This document shows positions 14,816 to 27,100 of a stretch of DNA of 64,000 nt, piece after piece. Source of the stretch: Chamaelirium japonicum (taxonomy: Eukaryota > Streptophyta > Magnoliopsida > Liliales > Melanthiaceae); the NCBI GenBank assembly GCA_947650365.1, contig CANTAL010000128.1, positions 608,001-672,000 of the forward strand, written 5' to 3'. The position numbers and the translations under genes are program-made. The notes under the pieces are model-generated. The model was not told the DNA's origin, searched no databases, and was given only the letters and a program-made list of their open reading frames with translations. How positions within the stretch are numbered: the stretch's first letter is position 1; each line of letters opens with the position of its first letter.

Positions 14816-16419
14816 CACCAGATAACCTTAAGTAAATTATACACAATCGAGTATTCCTCCCAAAAATATCTTCAAAGAGCCTCGCCATTTTCTCCTAAAA
14901 ATACCCTAAAATCATAAGAAAATTATATATAAATCAAGCACTCCTCCCTAAAACACCCTCTACGATCCTCGCAATATGCCTCTTTATTTTTAGGATTGAT
15001 ACTAGACTCCCTATATTTAAGGAGCCAAAATCACTTCATATTTTTTTTGAACCCCAACCTGACAACCTTAAGTAAATTATATACAATCGAGCACTCCTCC
15101 CAAAAACACCCTCATAGTGCCTAATATGATCTTTATTTTTGGGATTGCTACTAGACTCCCTATATTTAGGGAGCCAAAACCGTTCTATATTTTCTTTGAA
15201 CCACCACCCGATAACTTTAAGTAAATTATATACAATAGAGCATTCCACCTAAACATACCCTCTAATAGCCTCGTAATATGCTCTCTATTTTTCGAATTAA
15301 TACTAGACTCCCTATATTTAGATAGCCAAAACTGCTCCATAATTTTTTTAAACCCCCACCCGACAACCTTAAGTAAATTATATACAATCGACCACTCCTT
15401 CCTAAAATACCCTCTAAGATCCTCGTAATATGCTATATATTTTTGGGATTGCTAGTAGACTCCCTATATTTAGGGAACCAAAATTACCCTATATTTTTTT
15501 TAAATCTCCATTGGACAACCTTAAGTGAATTATATACAAACGAGCACTCCTCCATAAAATACCCTCAAAAAGATTAACAATATGCTCTCTATTTTTGGGG
15601 TTGCTACTAGACTCCCTATATTTAAGGACCCAAAATTGCTCCATAGTTTTTTTGAACTCCCACCCGATAACCTTAAGTAAATTATATACAATCAAGCATT
15701 CCTTCCAAAAACACCCTCTAAGAGGCTCACCATTTCCTACCAAAAATACCCTAAATTAATTAGTAAACTATATATAAATCATGCACTCCTTCCTAAAACA
15801 CCCTCTAAGAGACTCGCAATATGCCTTTCTATTTTTGGGATTGCTACTAGACTCTCTATATTTAGGGAGCCAAAACCGGTCCATATTTTTTATGAATGCC
15901 CACCCGATAACCTTAAGTAAATTATAGACAATCGAGCACTCTTTCCTAAAACACCCTGTAAGAGCGTGGTAATATGCTATCTATTTTTGGGATTACTACT
16001 AGACTCCCTATATTTTGGGAACCAAACTTGCTCCATATTTTTTTTGAACCCCTACCCGTCAACCAGATGTAAACTATATACAATCGAGCATTCCTCCAAA
16101 AAACACCCTCTAAGTGCCTCGCCATTGCCTCCCAAAAACTCTCAAAAATCATAAGTAAATTATATAAATCCAGCATTCTTCCCTATAATACCCTCTATGA
16201 GTCTCACAATATACCTCTCTATTTTTAGGATTGCTACTAGACTCCCTATATTTATGGAGCAAAAACCACTCCATATGATTTTTGAACCCCAACCCTATAA
16301 CCTTAAGTAAATTATATATGATTGAGCACTCATCCCTAAAACACTCTCTAAGAGCCTCGCAATATACTCTCTATTTTTTGGAATTGCTACTAGACTCCCT
16401 ATATTTAGGGAGCCAAAAC

Positions 16420-16650
16420 CCCTACCCGACAACGTTAAGTAAATTATATACAATCGAGCACTCCTCCCTAAAACACCCTCTAAGAGCATCGCCATTGCCT
16501 CCCAAAAATACCTTAAAATCATAAGTAAATTATATATATATGTCAAGCTCTCCTCCCAAAAACACCTTATAAGAGCCTCATAATATGCCTCTCTATTTTA
16601 GGGATTGCTACTAGACTCCCTATATTTAGGGAGCCAAAACCCCTACCCGA
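16420..16650 (+). repeat. Two monomers sharing the same T-tract deletion
   Basis: At about 16,412-16,430 and again at about 16,632-16,650, AGGGAGCCAAAACCCCTAC joins the AGCCAAAACC box directly to the C-rich box, so the CGCTCC box and T8 tract are absent. The identical breakpoint 221 bp apart, on either side of a B unit, indicates a local duplication or conversion after one deletion event. Confidence 0.75.
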
Positions 16651-17715
16651 CAACCTTAAGTAAATTATATACAATCGAGCACACCTTCCTAAAACTCCTT
16701 CTAAGAGCCTCGCAATATGCTCTCTATTTCTGGGATTGCTTCTAGACTCCCTATATTTTTGGAGCTAAAACTGCTCCATATTTTTAATGAACCCCCACCC
16801 AATAACCTTATGTAAATTATGTACAATCGAGCATTCCTTCCAAAAACACTATCTAATAGCTTCGCAATAGGTTCTCTATTCTTTGGATTGCTACTAAACT
16901 CCCTATATTTTAGGAAGCAAAACCGCTATATATTTTTTTTGAACCCCCACCCGATAACCTTAAGTAAGTTATATACAATCGACCACTCTTCCCTAAAATA
17001 CCCTCTAAGATCCTTGCAATATGCTCTCTATTTTTGGGATTGCTACTAGACTCTATATTTAGGGACCCAAAACTACAACATTTTTTTTTTGAACCCCCAC
17101 AGGACAACATAAAGTGAATTATATACAATCGAGCACACCTCCCTAAAACTCCATTTAATAGCCTCGTATTATGCTCTATATTTTTGGGATTGCTACTAGA
17201 CTCCCTATATTTATGGAGCCAGAATAACAACCTTTTTTTTTTGAACCCCCACCCGACAACCATAAGTAAATTATATACAATCGAGCATTCATCCCAAAAA
17301 TACCCTCGAAGAGCCTCGCCATTGCCTCCCAAAAATACCCTAAAATCATAAGTAAATTATATATAAATCAAGCACTCCTCCCTAAAACACCCTTTAAGAA
17401 CCTCGTAATATACCATTCTATTTTTGGGATTGCTACTAGACTCCCTATATTTAGTTAGCCAAAACCGCTCCATATTTTTTTTGAACGCCCACCCGATAAC
17501 CTTAAGGAAATTATATACAATCGAGTACTCCTTCCTAAAACACCCTCTAAGAGCCTCATAATATGCACTATATTTTTGGGATTGCTTCTAGACTCTCTAT
17601 ATTTAGGGAGCCAAAATTATTCCATATTTTTTTTTAGCCCCCACCCGTTAACTTTAAATAAATTATATACAATCGAGCGTTCCTTCTGAAAACACCTTAT
17701 ATGAGCCTCGCCATT

Positions 17716-17867
17716 GCCTCCTTATTTTTGGGATCTCTACTAGATTCTCTATATTTTAGGTGCCAAAATCGTTCCCAATTTCTCAAGGCTCCCACTAGAT
17801 AATCATAACTAAATTATGTACAATCGAGCACTCCTCCATAAAATACTTTCTGAAAGCCTCGCAATAT
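17716..17867 (+). repeat. Satellite monomer C, copy 4
   Basis: A full-length C monomer: CTCCTTATTTTTGGGATC start, CCCAATTTCTCAAGGCTCCC core and GATAATCATAACTAAATTAT. It is followed by an A* monomer with AATCTTTAGTAAATTATATA. Confidence 0.82.
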
Positions 17868-18838
17868 GCTCTCTATTTTTGGAATTGCTAATAGACTCCC
17901 TATATTTAGGGAGCCAAAATATCTCTATATTTTTTTTCAAACCCCACCTGATAATCTTTAGTAAATTATATATAATCGAGTATTTCTCCCAAAAACACCC
18001 TCTAAGAGCCTCGCCATTACCTCCCAAAAACACCCTAAAATCATATGTAAGTTATATATAAATCAAGCACTCCTCCCTAAAATACCCACCAAGAGCCTCG
18101 CAATATGCCTCTCTATTTTTTAAATTACTACTAGACTCTCTATATTTAAAGAGCCAAAACCGCTCCATATTTTTTTGCACCCTTACCCGATAACCTTAAG
18201 TAAATTATATACATTCGAGCACTCTACCTTAAAACACTCCCTAAGAGCTTGGCAATATACTATCTATTTTTTTAGGATTATTACTAGACTCCCTATATTT
18301 AGGGAGCCAAAGGCACTCCATACTTTATTTGAACCCCCACCCGATAACCTTAAGTAAATTATACACATTCGAGCATTCCTCCCAAAAACACCCTCTAAGA
18401 GCCTTGCTATTACCTCCTAAAAATACCCTCTAAGAACCTCGCCATTGCCTCCCAAAAACACCTTAAAATCATAAGTAAAATATATAAAAATCAAGCACTC
18501 CTACCTAAAACACCCTCTAAGAACCTCGCAATATGCCTTTCTATTTTTGGGATTACTATTAGACTCCCTATATTAAGGTAGCCAAAACCGCTCCCTATTT
18601 TTTTTGAACGCCCACCTAAAAACCTTAAGTAAATTATATACAATCGAGTACTCCTTCCTAAACCACCCCCTAAAAGCCTCGTAATATGCTCTTTATTTTT
18701 GCGATTGCTAATAGACTCCCTATATTTAGGGAGCCAATACCGTTCTATTTTTTTTTTGAACCCCCACCTGTCAACCTTAAATAAATTATATACAATTGAG
18801 CATTCCTCCCTAAAACACCTTATATGAGCCTCGCCATT

Positions 18839-18990
18839 GCCTCCTTATTATTGGGATTGCTACTAGACTCCCTATATTTGGGGAGCCAAAATTGCTCCTA
18901 ATTTCCCACGGCTCCCACCCGATAATCATAAATAAATTATATACAATCGAGCACTCTTCCCTAAAATACTTTCTAAGAGCCACGCAATAT
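18839..18990 (+). repeat. Satellite monomer C, copy 5
   Basis: Full-length C with TATTTGGGGAGCC and CCTAATTTCCCACGGCTCCC. It lies only 1.1 kb from copy 4, the closest pair of C monomers in the window. Confidence 0.82.
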
Positions 18991-19382
18991 GCTCTCTATT
19001 TTTCGGACTGCTAGTAGACTCTATATATTTAGGGAGCCAAAATCACTCTATATTTTTTTTGAACCTCCACCCAATAACCTTTAGTAAATTATATATAATC
19101 GAGCATTCCTCCCAAAAACACCCTCTAAGAGCCTCATCATTGCCTCCTAAAAACACCCTAAAATCATAAGTATATTATATATAAATCAAGCACACCTCCT
19201 TAAAATACCCACTAAGAGCCCCGTAATATACCTCTCTATTTTAGGGATTGCTACTAGACTCCCTATATTTAAGGAGCCAAAATAGCACCATATTTTTTTT
19301 GAACCCCTACCCGACAACCTTAAGTAAATTCTATACAATCAAGCACTCCTTTCTAAAACACTCTCTAAGTGCCTCGCAATAT

Positions 19383-19534
19383 ACTCTTTATTTTTTGGAA
19401 TTGCTACTAGACTTCCTATATTTAGGGAGCCAAAACAACTCTATATTTTGTTTGAACCCCCACCCGATAACCTTAAGTAAATTATACACAATCGAGCATG
19501 CCTCCAAAAAATACCCTCTAAGAGCCTCGCCATT
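19383..19534 (+). repeat. Exemplar of satellite monomer subtype A' (TTTTGTTTG / TACACAATCG type)
   Basis: This monomer differs from type A at diagnostic sites: the T8 tract is interrupted (ATATTTTGTTTGAAC), and TATACACAATCGAGC replaces TATACAATCGAGC. It runs directly into a B half-monomer. The same combination recurs at about 0.77, 1.47, 3.10, 5.33, 26.43, 43.99, 46.31, 51.65, 57.81 and 61.81 kb, nearly always as the monomer just before B, so A-A'-B is a fixed word of about 390 bp. Confidence 0.8.
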
Positions 19535-19897
19535 ATCTCCCAAAAACACCCTAAAATCATAAGTAAATTATAAATAAATCAAGCACTCCCCCATAAAACA
19601 CCGTTTAAGAGCCTCACAATATGCCTCTCTATTTTTGGGATTGCTACTATACTCTCTATATTTTTTTTGAACCCCCACACGATAATCTTAAATAATTATT
19701 TACAATCGAGCACTCCTCACTAAAACACCTTCTCAGAGCCTAATATGCTCTTTATTTTTGGGATGCTACTAGACTCCTAATAGTTAGGGAGCCAAAACTA
19801 CTTTATATTTTTTTTGAACCCCCACCTAATAACCTTAAGTAAATTATATACAATCGAGCATTCCACCTAAAAACATCCTTTAATATCCTCGTAATAT

Positions 19898-20049
19898 GCT
19901 CTCTATTTTTGGGATTGCTACTAGACTTCCTATATTTAGGGAGCCAAAACCGCTCCATATTTTTTTTGAACCCCCACCCGACAACCTTAAGTAAATTATA
20001 TACAATCGAGCACTCCTTCCTAAAATACCCTCTAAGAGCTTGGTAATAT
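19898..20049 (+). repeat. Exemplar of full-length satellite monomer type A (152 bp)
   Basis: A clean copy used to define the unit. It holds, in order, the 18-bp dyad CTCCCTA-TATT-TAGGGAG, a CCGCTCC box, an ATATTTTTTTTG tract, a CCCCCACCCG stretch, TTAAGTAAATTATATAC, an AATCGAGCACTCC box and a CACCCTCTAAGAGC-like end. The consensus has four CpG sites. Each monomer also holds one TTTAGGG and one CCCTAAA, which face each other about 80 bp apart. As 152 is not a multiple of 3, the reading frame shifts every monomer, which argues against coding. Confidence 0.9.
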
Positions 20050-20352
20050 GCTCTCTATTTTTGGGATTGCTACTAGACTCCCTATATTTAGAGAGCCAAA
20101 ATCGCCCCATATTTTTTTTTAACCCCGACCTGATATCCTTAAGTGAATTATAAACAATCGAGCACTCCTCCCTAAAACACCCTCTAAGAGACTCCTAATA
20201 TTCTATTTATTTTTTGGATTGCTACTAGACTCCCAAAATTTAGGGAGCCAAAACTACTCCAAATTTTTTTTGAACCCCCACCCGACAACCTTTAATAAAT
20301 TATATATAATCAAGCATTCCTCCCAAAAACATCCTTTAAGAGCCTCGCTATT

Positions 20353-20440
20353 GCCACCCAAAAATACCCTAAAATCATAAGTAAATTATATATAAATCAA
20401 GCACTTCTCCCTAAAACACTCTCTAAGAGACTCGCAATAT
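20353..20440 (+). repeat. Exemplar of satellite half-monomer B (88 bp)
   Basis: B lacks the first half of the monomer (no dyad, T tract or C-rich box). It begins GCCTCCCAAAAACACCC, continues AAAATCATAAGTAAATTATA and ends with the usual monomer tail. It carries AAATCAAGCAC where full monomers mostly have CAATCGAGCAC. About 100 copies were seen. Approximate starts include 0.45, 0.86, 1.56, 2.40, 2.79, 3.18, 3.57, 4.42, 5.03, 5.41, 6.49, 6.89, 8.71, 9.11, 9.95, 10.34, 10.73, 11.55, 11.94, 12.33, 13.48, 14.17, 14.55, 17.32, 20.35, 20.74, 22.26, 22.95, 23.65, 24.35, 26.13, 26.52, 27.36, 28.59, 29.44, 32.69, 33.54, 34.23, 34.93, 43.00, 44.77, 45.62, 50.26, 57.50, 57.90, 60.82, 61.52, 62.60 and 63.45 kb. 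Confidence 0.88.
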
Positions 20441-20593
20441 GCCTTTCTATTTTTGGAATTGCTACTAGACTCCCTATATTTGGAGAGCCAAAACCACTCC
20501 ATATTTTTTTTGAATGCCCACCCGACATCCTTAAGTAAATTATATACAATCGAGCACTCCTTCCTAAACCACCCTCTAAGAGCCTGGTAATAT
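20441..20593 (+). repeat. Exemplar of satellite monomer subtype D (153 bp)
   Basis: D follows B directly and starts GCCTTTCTATTTTTGG with one extra base relative to A. It has GAATGCCCACCCG where A has GAACCCCCACCCG, and it ends AGCCTGGTAATATG. Similar copies lie near 10.0, 15.8, 17.4, 18.5, 22.3, 23.7, 25.8, 27.4, 30.9, 35.8, 40.7, 48.2 and 53.46 kb. The last of these is the monomer split by the Helitron. Confidence 0.75.
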
Positions 20594-21220
20594 GCTCTCT
20601 ATTTTTGGGATTGCTACTAGACTCCCTATATTTAGGGAACCAAAACCACTCCATATTATTTTTGAATCCCCACCCGATAACCTTAATTAAATTATATACA
20701 ATCGATCATTCATCCCAAAAACACCCTCTAAGAGCCTTGCCATTGCCTTCCAAAAATATTCTAAAATCTTAAGTAAATTATATATAAACCAAGCACTCCT
20801 TCCTAAAATTTCCTATAAGAGCCTCACAATATGCCTTTCTATTTTTGGGATTGCAACTAGAATCCCTATATTTAGGTAGCCAAAATAGCTCCATATTTTT
20901 TTTGAATACCCACCCGATAACCTTAAGTAAATTATATACAATGGAATACTCTTCCCTAAAACACCCTCTAAAAGCCTCGCAAATTACTCTCTATTTTTTA
21001 GATTGCTACTAGACTCCATGTATTTAGGGAGCCAAAATTGCCCATGATTTTTTTTGAAACCCCACCCATCAACCTTAAGTAAATTATGTGCAATCGAGCA
21101 TTCCTACCAAAAACACCCTATAAGCGCCTCGCTATTGCCTCCCAAAAATACCCAAAAACCATAAGTAAATTATATATAAATCTAGCACACCTTCCTAAAA
21201 CACCCTATAAGAGTCTTACA

Positions 21221-21262
21221 ATATGCCCCCACCCGACAACCTTAAGTCTAGCACTACTCTAT
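21221..21262 (+). other. Scrambled satellite junction
   Basis: CAATATGCCCCCACCCGACA joins a monomer end directly to a C-rich box. It is followed by TTAAGTCTAGCACTACTC, which returns to the CTCTATATTTTTTTTG box. Two internal deletions or a template switch are needed to explain the order. Confidence 0.7.
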
Positions 21263-21659
21263 ATTTTTTTTGAACCCCCACCCGACAACCTTAAGTCAAT
21301 TATATACAATTGAGCACTCCTCCCTAAAATACCCTCTAAGAGCCACGCAATATGTTCTCTATCTTTTAGGATGCCTTCTAGACTTCCTGTATTTAGAGAA
21401 CCAAAACTTCTCCATATTTTGTTTGAATCCCCACCTAATAACCTTAAGTAAATTATGCACAATCGAGCATTCCTCCTAGAAAAACACTCTAAGTGCCTCG
21501 CCAATGCCTCCAAAAAAACTATAAAATCATAAGTAAATTATATATAAATCAAGTACTCATCCCTAAAACACCCCCTAAGAGCCTCGCAACATGCCACTAT
21601 ATTTTTGGGATTGCTACTAGATTCCCTATATTTAGGGAGCCAAAATCGCTCCATATTTT

Positions 21660-21695
21660 TTTTGAACCCCCACCCTCTAAGAGCCTCACAATATG
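21660..21695 (+). other. Satellite deletion junction (second half lost)
   Basis: TTTGAACCCCCACCCTCTAA fuses the C-rich box to the monomer tail. The TAAGTAAATTATATACAATC section, about 60 bp, is missing. Short identity (CACCC) at both parents suggests recombination at microhomology. Confidence 0.75.
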
Positions 21696-21884
21696 CTCTC
21701 TATTTTTGGGATTACTACTAGACTCCCTATATTTTGGGTGCCAAAACTGCTCCATATTTTTTTTTAACCCCCACCTGACAACCTTAAGTAAACTATATAC
21801 AGTCGAGCAGTCCTCCAAAAAACTCGATCTACTAGCCTCGCAATATGCTCTCAATTTTTGGGATTGCTACTAGACTTCCTATAT

Positions 21885-21945
21885 TTAATTACTCTATATT
21901 TTTTTTTAACCCCCACCCGACAAACTTAAGTAAATACCCTCTAAG
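21885..21945 (+). other. Satellite monomer with two internal deletions
   Basis: TATATTTAATTACTCTATA has lost the AGGGAGCCAAAA segment, and AAGTAAATACCCTCTAAG has lost the AATCGAGCACTCC box. With 21,221 and 21,660 this makes the 21.2-21.95 kb stretch the most rearranged part of the array. Confidence 0.7.
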
Positions 21946-22652
21946 AACCTCGCAATATGCTCTCTTTTTTTGGGATTGTGACTTGATTCCTTATATTTAG
22001 GGAACTAAAACCGCTCTATATTTTTTTTGAACCCCTACCGGACAACCTTAAGTAAATTATATACAATCGAGCACTCCTCCTTAAAACACCCTCTTAGAGC
22101 CTTACAATATGCTCTCTATTTTTAGGATTACTACTAGACTCCCTATATTTATGGAGCCAAAATCGTTTTATATTTTTTTTAACACGCACCCGATAACTTT
22201 AAGTAAATTATATATAATTGAGCATTTCACCAAAAAACAACCTCTAAGAGCCTAGCCATTGCCTCCCAAAAATACACTAAAATAATAAGTAAATTATATA
22301 TAAATCAAGTACACCTCCCAAAAGCACCCTCTAAAAGCCTCGAAATATGCCTTTCTGTTTTTACCATTGCTACTAGACTCCCTATATTTAGGTAGCCAAA
22401 ACCACTCTATATTTTTTTTGAATGACCACCCGATAACCTTAAGTAAATTATATATGATCGAGCACACCTCCATAAAACACCCTTTAATAGCTTTGCAATA
22501 TGCTCTCTATTTTTAGGATTGCTCCTAGACTCCCTATATTTAGGGAGCCAAAACCAATCCATATTTTTTTTGAACCCCCACCCGTCAGCCTTAAGTAAAT
22601 TATATACAATCGAGTATTCCTCCCAAAAACACCAAATATGAGCCTCGCCATT

Positions 22653-22804
22653 GCCTCTTTATTTTTGGGATCGCAACTAGACTCCCTATATTTGGGGAGC
22701 CAAAATCGCTCCTAATTTCTCAAGCCTTCTACTCGATAATTATAACTAAATTATATACAATCGAGCACTCCTTACTCAAACAATTTCTAAGAGCCTCGCA
22801 ATAT
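22653..22804 (+). repeat. Satellite monomer C, copy 6
   Basis: Full-length C with GGGATCGCAACTAGACTCCC and CCTAATTTCTCAAGCCTTC. The preceding E tail (CACCAAATATGAGCC) and the following A* monomer match the C word. Confidence 0.82.
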
Positions 22805-24047
22805 GCTCTCTATTTTTAGGATTGGTACTAGTCTCCCTATATTTAGGAAGCCAAAATCGCTCTATATTTTTTTTTGAACCATCACCCGACAACCTTTAGT
22901 AAATTATATATAATCTAGCATTCCTCCTAAAAATACCCTCTAAGTGCCTCGCCATTGCCTACCAAAAATACCCTAAAGTCATAAGTAAATTATATATAAA
23001 TCAAGCATTCCTTTCTAAAATACCCTTTAAAAGCCACACAATGTGCTTCTCTATTTTTGGGATTGCTACTAGACTCCCTATATTTAAGGAGCCAAAATCG
23101 CTCCATATTTTTTTTTAACCCCCACCCGACAACCTTAAGTAAATTATATACAATCGAGAACTCCTCCTAAAAACACCATCTAATAGCCTCGCAATATGCT
23201 CTCTATTTTTTAGACTGCTACTAGACACCCTATATTTAGGGAGGCAAAACCGTTTGATATTTTTTTTGAACCCGCACCTTACAACCTTAAGTAAATTATA
23301 TACAATCGAGCTCTCCTCCCTAAAATACCCTCTAAGAACCTCGCAATATGCTCTCTATTTTTGGGATTATTACTTGACTCTATATATTTAGAGAGCCAAA
23401 ACTGCTCCATATTTTTTTTTAAACCCCCACCAGACAAACTTAAGTAAATTATATACAATCGAGCACTTATCCATAAAATACCCTCTAAGAGCCTCACAAT
23501 ATGCTCTCTATTTTTGGGATTGCAACTAGACTCCCTATATTTATGGAGCCAAAACCACTCTATATTTTTTTGAACCCCAACCCGACAACTTTAAGTAAAT
23601 TATATACAATCGAGCATTCCTTCAAAAAACACCCTCTAAGAGCCTCGCCATTGCCTCCAAAAAATACCCTAAAATTATAAGTAAATTATATATATATATC
23701 AAGCACACCTCCTTAAAACACCCTCTAAGAGCCTCTCAATATGCATTTCTATTTTTGGGATTACAACTAGACACCCGATATTTAGATAGCCAAAATCGCT
23801 CTATTTTTTTTTTTTAATGCCCACCCGACAACCTTAAATAAATTATATATAATCGAGTACTCCTCCCAAAAACACCCTCTAAGAGCTTCATAATATACTC
23901 TCTATTTTTGAGAGTGCTACTAGATTTCCTATATTTAGGGACCCAAAACTGGTCCATATTTTTTTTGAACCCCCACCGATCAACCTTAAGTAAATTATAT
24001 ATAACTGAGTATTCCTTTCAAAAATACCTTATATGAGCCTCGCCATT

Positions 24048-24199
24048 GCCTCTTTATTTTTGGGATTGCTACTAGACTCCCTATATTTGGGAAGCCAAAA
24101 TTGCTCCTAATTTCTCAAGGCTCCTACCCGATAATCATAACTAAATTATATACAATCGAGCACTCCTTCCTAAAATACTTTCTAAGAGCCTCGCAATAT
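24048..24199 (+). repeat. Satellite monomer C, copy 7
   Basis: Full-length C with TATATTTGGGAAGCC and CCTAATTTCTCAAGGCTCC, preceded by an E monomer ending ACCTTATATGAGCC. Confidence 0.82.
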
Positions 24200-27100
24200 G
24201 CTCTCTATTTTTTGGATTGCTACTAGTCTCCCTATACTTAGGGAGCCAAAATCGCTCGATATTTTTTTTGAACCCCCATCTGATAGCCTTTAGTAAATTA
24301 TATATAATCAAGCATTTCTCTGAAAAACACCCTCTAACAGTCTCATCATTGTCTCCCAAAAATACCCTAAAATCATAAGTAAATTATATATAAATCAAGC
24401 ACTCCTTCCTAAAATACCTACTAAGAGTCTCACAATATGCCTCTCAATTTTTGGGATTGCTACCAGACTCCCTATATTTAAGGAACCAAAATCGCTCTAT
24501 ATTTTTTTAATCCCCACCCGATAATCTTAAGTAAATTATATACAATCGAGCATTCCTCCCTAAAACACTCTCTAAGAGCCTCACAATATGTTCTTTAATT
24601 TTTGGGAATGCTACTAGACTCCCTATATTTAGGGAGCAAAAATAGCTCCATGTTTTGTTTGAACCCCCACCCGATAACCTTAAGTAAATTATATACAATC
24701 GAGTATTTCTCCCAAAAACAACCTCTAAGAGCCTCGTTATTACCTCCCAAAATACCCTAAAATCATAAGTAAATTACATATAAATCAAGCACTCCTTCCT
24801 AAAACACCTTCTAAGATCCTCGCAATATGCCTCATTATTTTTGGGATTGCTACTAGACTCCCTATATTTAGGGAGCCAAAACCGTTTTATACTTTTTTTG
24901 AAGCCCCAGACAACAACCTAAAGTAAACTATATACAATCGAGCACTCATCCCTAAAACATCCTCTAAGAGCCTAATATGCTATATATTTTTGGGATTACC
25001 ACTAGACTCTCTATATTTAGGAAGCCAAAACCGCTCCATATTTTTTTTGAATCCCCACCCGATAACCTTAAATAAATTATATGCAATCGAGCATTCCTCC
25101 CAAAAACACCCTCTAAAAGCCTCACAATATGCTCTCTATTTTTGGGATTGCTACTAGACTCCCTATATTTTGGGATCCAAAATCCCTCCATATTTTTTTT
25201 AAACCCCCACCCAAGAACCTTAAGTAAATTATATGCAATCGAGCACTCTTCCCTAAAACACCCACTAAGAGCCTCATAATATGCACTCTATTTTTTGGGA
25301 TAGCTACTAGACTCCCTATATTTAGGGAGCCAAAATTACTCCATATTTTTTTTGAACCCCTACCCGACAACCTTTAGTAAATTATATACAATCGAGCACT
25401 CCTCCCTAAAATACCCTCTAAGAGCCTCATAATATGCTCTTTATATTTGGGATTGCTACTAGACTCCCTATATTTAGGGACCTAAAATCGCTCCATATTT
25501 TTTTTAAACCCCCATCCGACAACCTTAAGTAAATTATATACAATCGAGTACTCCTACCTAAATCACCTTCTAAGAGACTCAAAATATGCTCTCTATTTTT
25601 GGGATTGCTACTAGACTCCCTATATGTACGGAGCCAAAACCGCTTTTTTTTTTTTTAACCCACACCCGACAAACTTAAGTAAATTATATATAATCGAGCA
25701 TTCCGCCAAAAAATACCCTCAAAGTGCCTCGCCATTACCTCCATAAAATACCTAAAAATCATAAGTAAATCATATATTAATCAAGCACTCCTCCCTAAAA
25801 CACCCTCTAAGAGACTTGCAATATGTCTTTCTATTTTTGGGATTGCTTCTAGACTCCCTACATTTAGAAAGCCAAAACTGCTCCATATTTTTTTTGAATG
25901 CCCACCCGATAACCTTAAGTAAACTATATACAATCGAACACTCCTTCCTAAAACACCCTCTAAGAGCCTGGTAATATAATTTGTATTTTTGGGATTGCTA
26001 CTAGACTCCCTATATTAAGGAAGCTAAAACTACTCTATTTTTTTTTTTGAACCCCCACCCATCAAGCTTAAGTAAATTATATACAATCGAGCATTCCTTC
26101 CAAAAACACCCTCTAAAAGCCTCACCATTGCCTCCTAAAAACACCCAAAAATCATAAATAAATTATATATAAATCAAGCACTCCTTCCTAAAACACCCTC
26201 TAGGAGCCTTGCATATGCCTCTCTATTTTTTGGATTGCTACTAGACTCCCTATATTTAAGGAGCCAAAACCGCTCCATATTTTTTTTGAATCCCCACCCG
26301 ACAACCATAAGTAAATTATATACGATTGAGTACTCCTCCCTAAAACACTCTCTAAGAGCATCGCAATATGCTATCTATTTTTTTGGATTGCTACTAGACT
26401 CCCTATATTTAGGGAGCCAAAATGGCTCCATATTTTGCTTTAACCTCCACCCGACAACCTTAATTAAATTATATACAATCAAGCATTCCTCCCAAAAACA
26501 CCCACTAAGAGCATCGCCATTGTCTCCCAAAAATACCCTAAAATTATAATTAAAATATATATAAATCAAGCACTCCTTCTTAAAATACCCTCTAAAAGCC
26601 TCGTAATACGGCCCTCTATTTTGGGGATTGCTACTAGACTCCCTATATTTAGGGAGCCAAAATTGCTATATATTTTTTTTGAACCCCCACCTGATAACCT
26701 TAAGTAAGTTATATACAATCGAGCACTCCTCCCTAAAACACCCTTTAATAGCATAATATGCATTCTATTTTTAGGATTGCCAGTAGCCTCCCTAAATTTA
26801 GGGAGCCAAAATCGCTCCATATTTTTTTTGAACCCCCACCCGACAACCTTAAGTAAATTATATACAATCGAGCATTCCTCCTAAAAACACCCTTTAATAG
26901 CCTCGCAATATGCTCTCTATTTTTGGGATTGCTGCTAGACTCCCTATATTTAGGGAGCCAAAACCACTCCATATTTTTTTTGAACCCCTACTCGACAACC
27001 TTAAGTAAATTATATTTAATCGAGCACTACTCCCTAAAACACCTTCTAAGAGCCTCGCAATATGCTCTCTATTTTTGGGATTGCTACTGGACTCCCTATA

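Noticed and set aside
19917..19975. TATATTT plus T8 tract as a promoter in each monomer
   Set aside because: AT-rich words occur at several places in each monomer by composition, and no coding or RNA unit follows.
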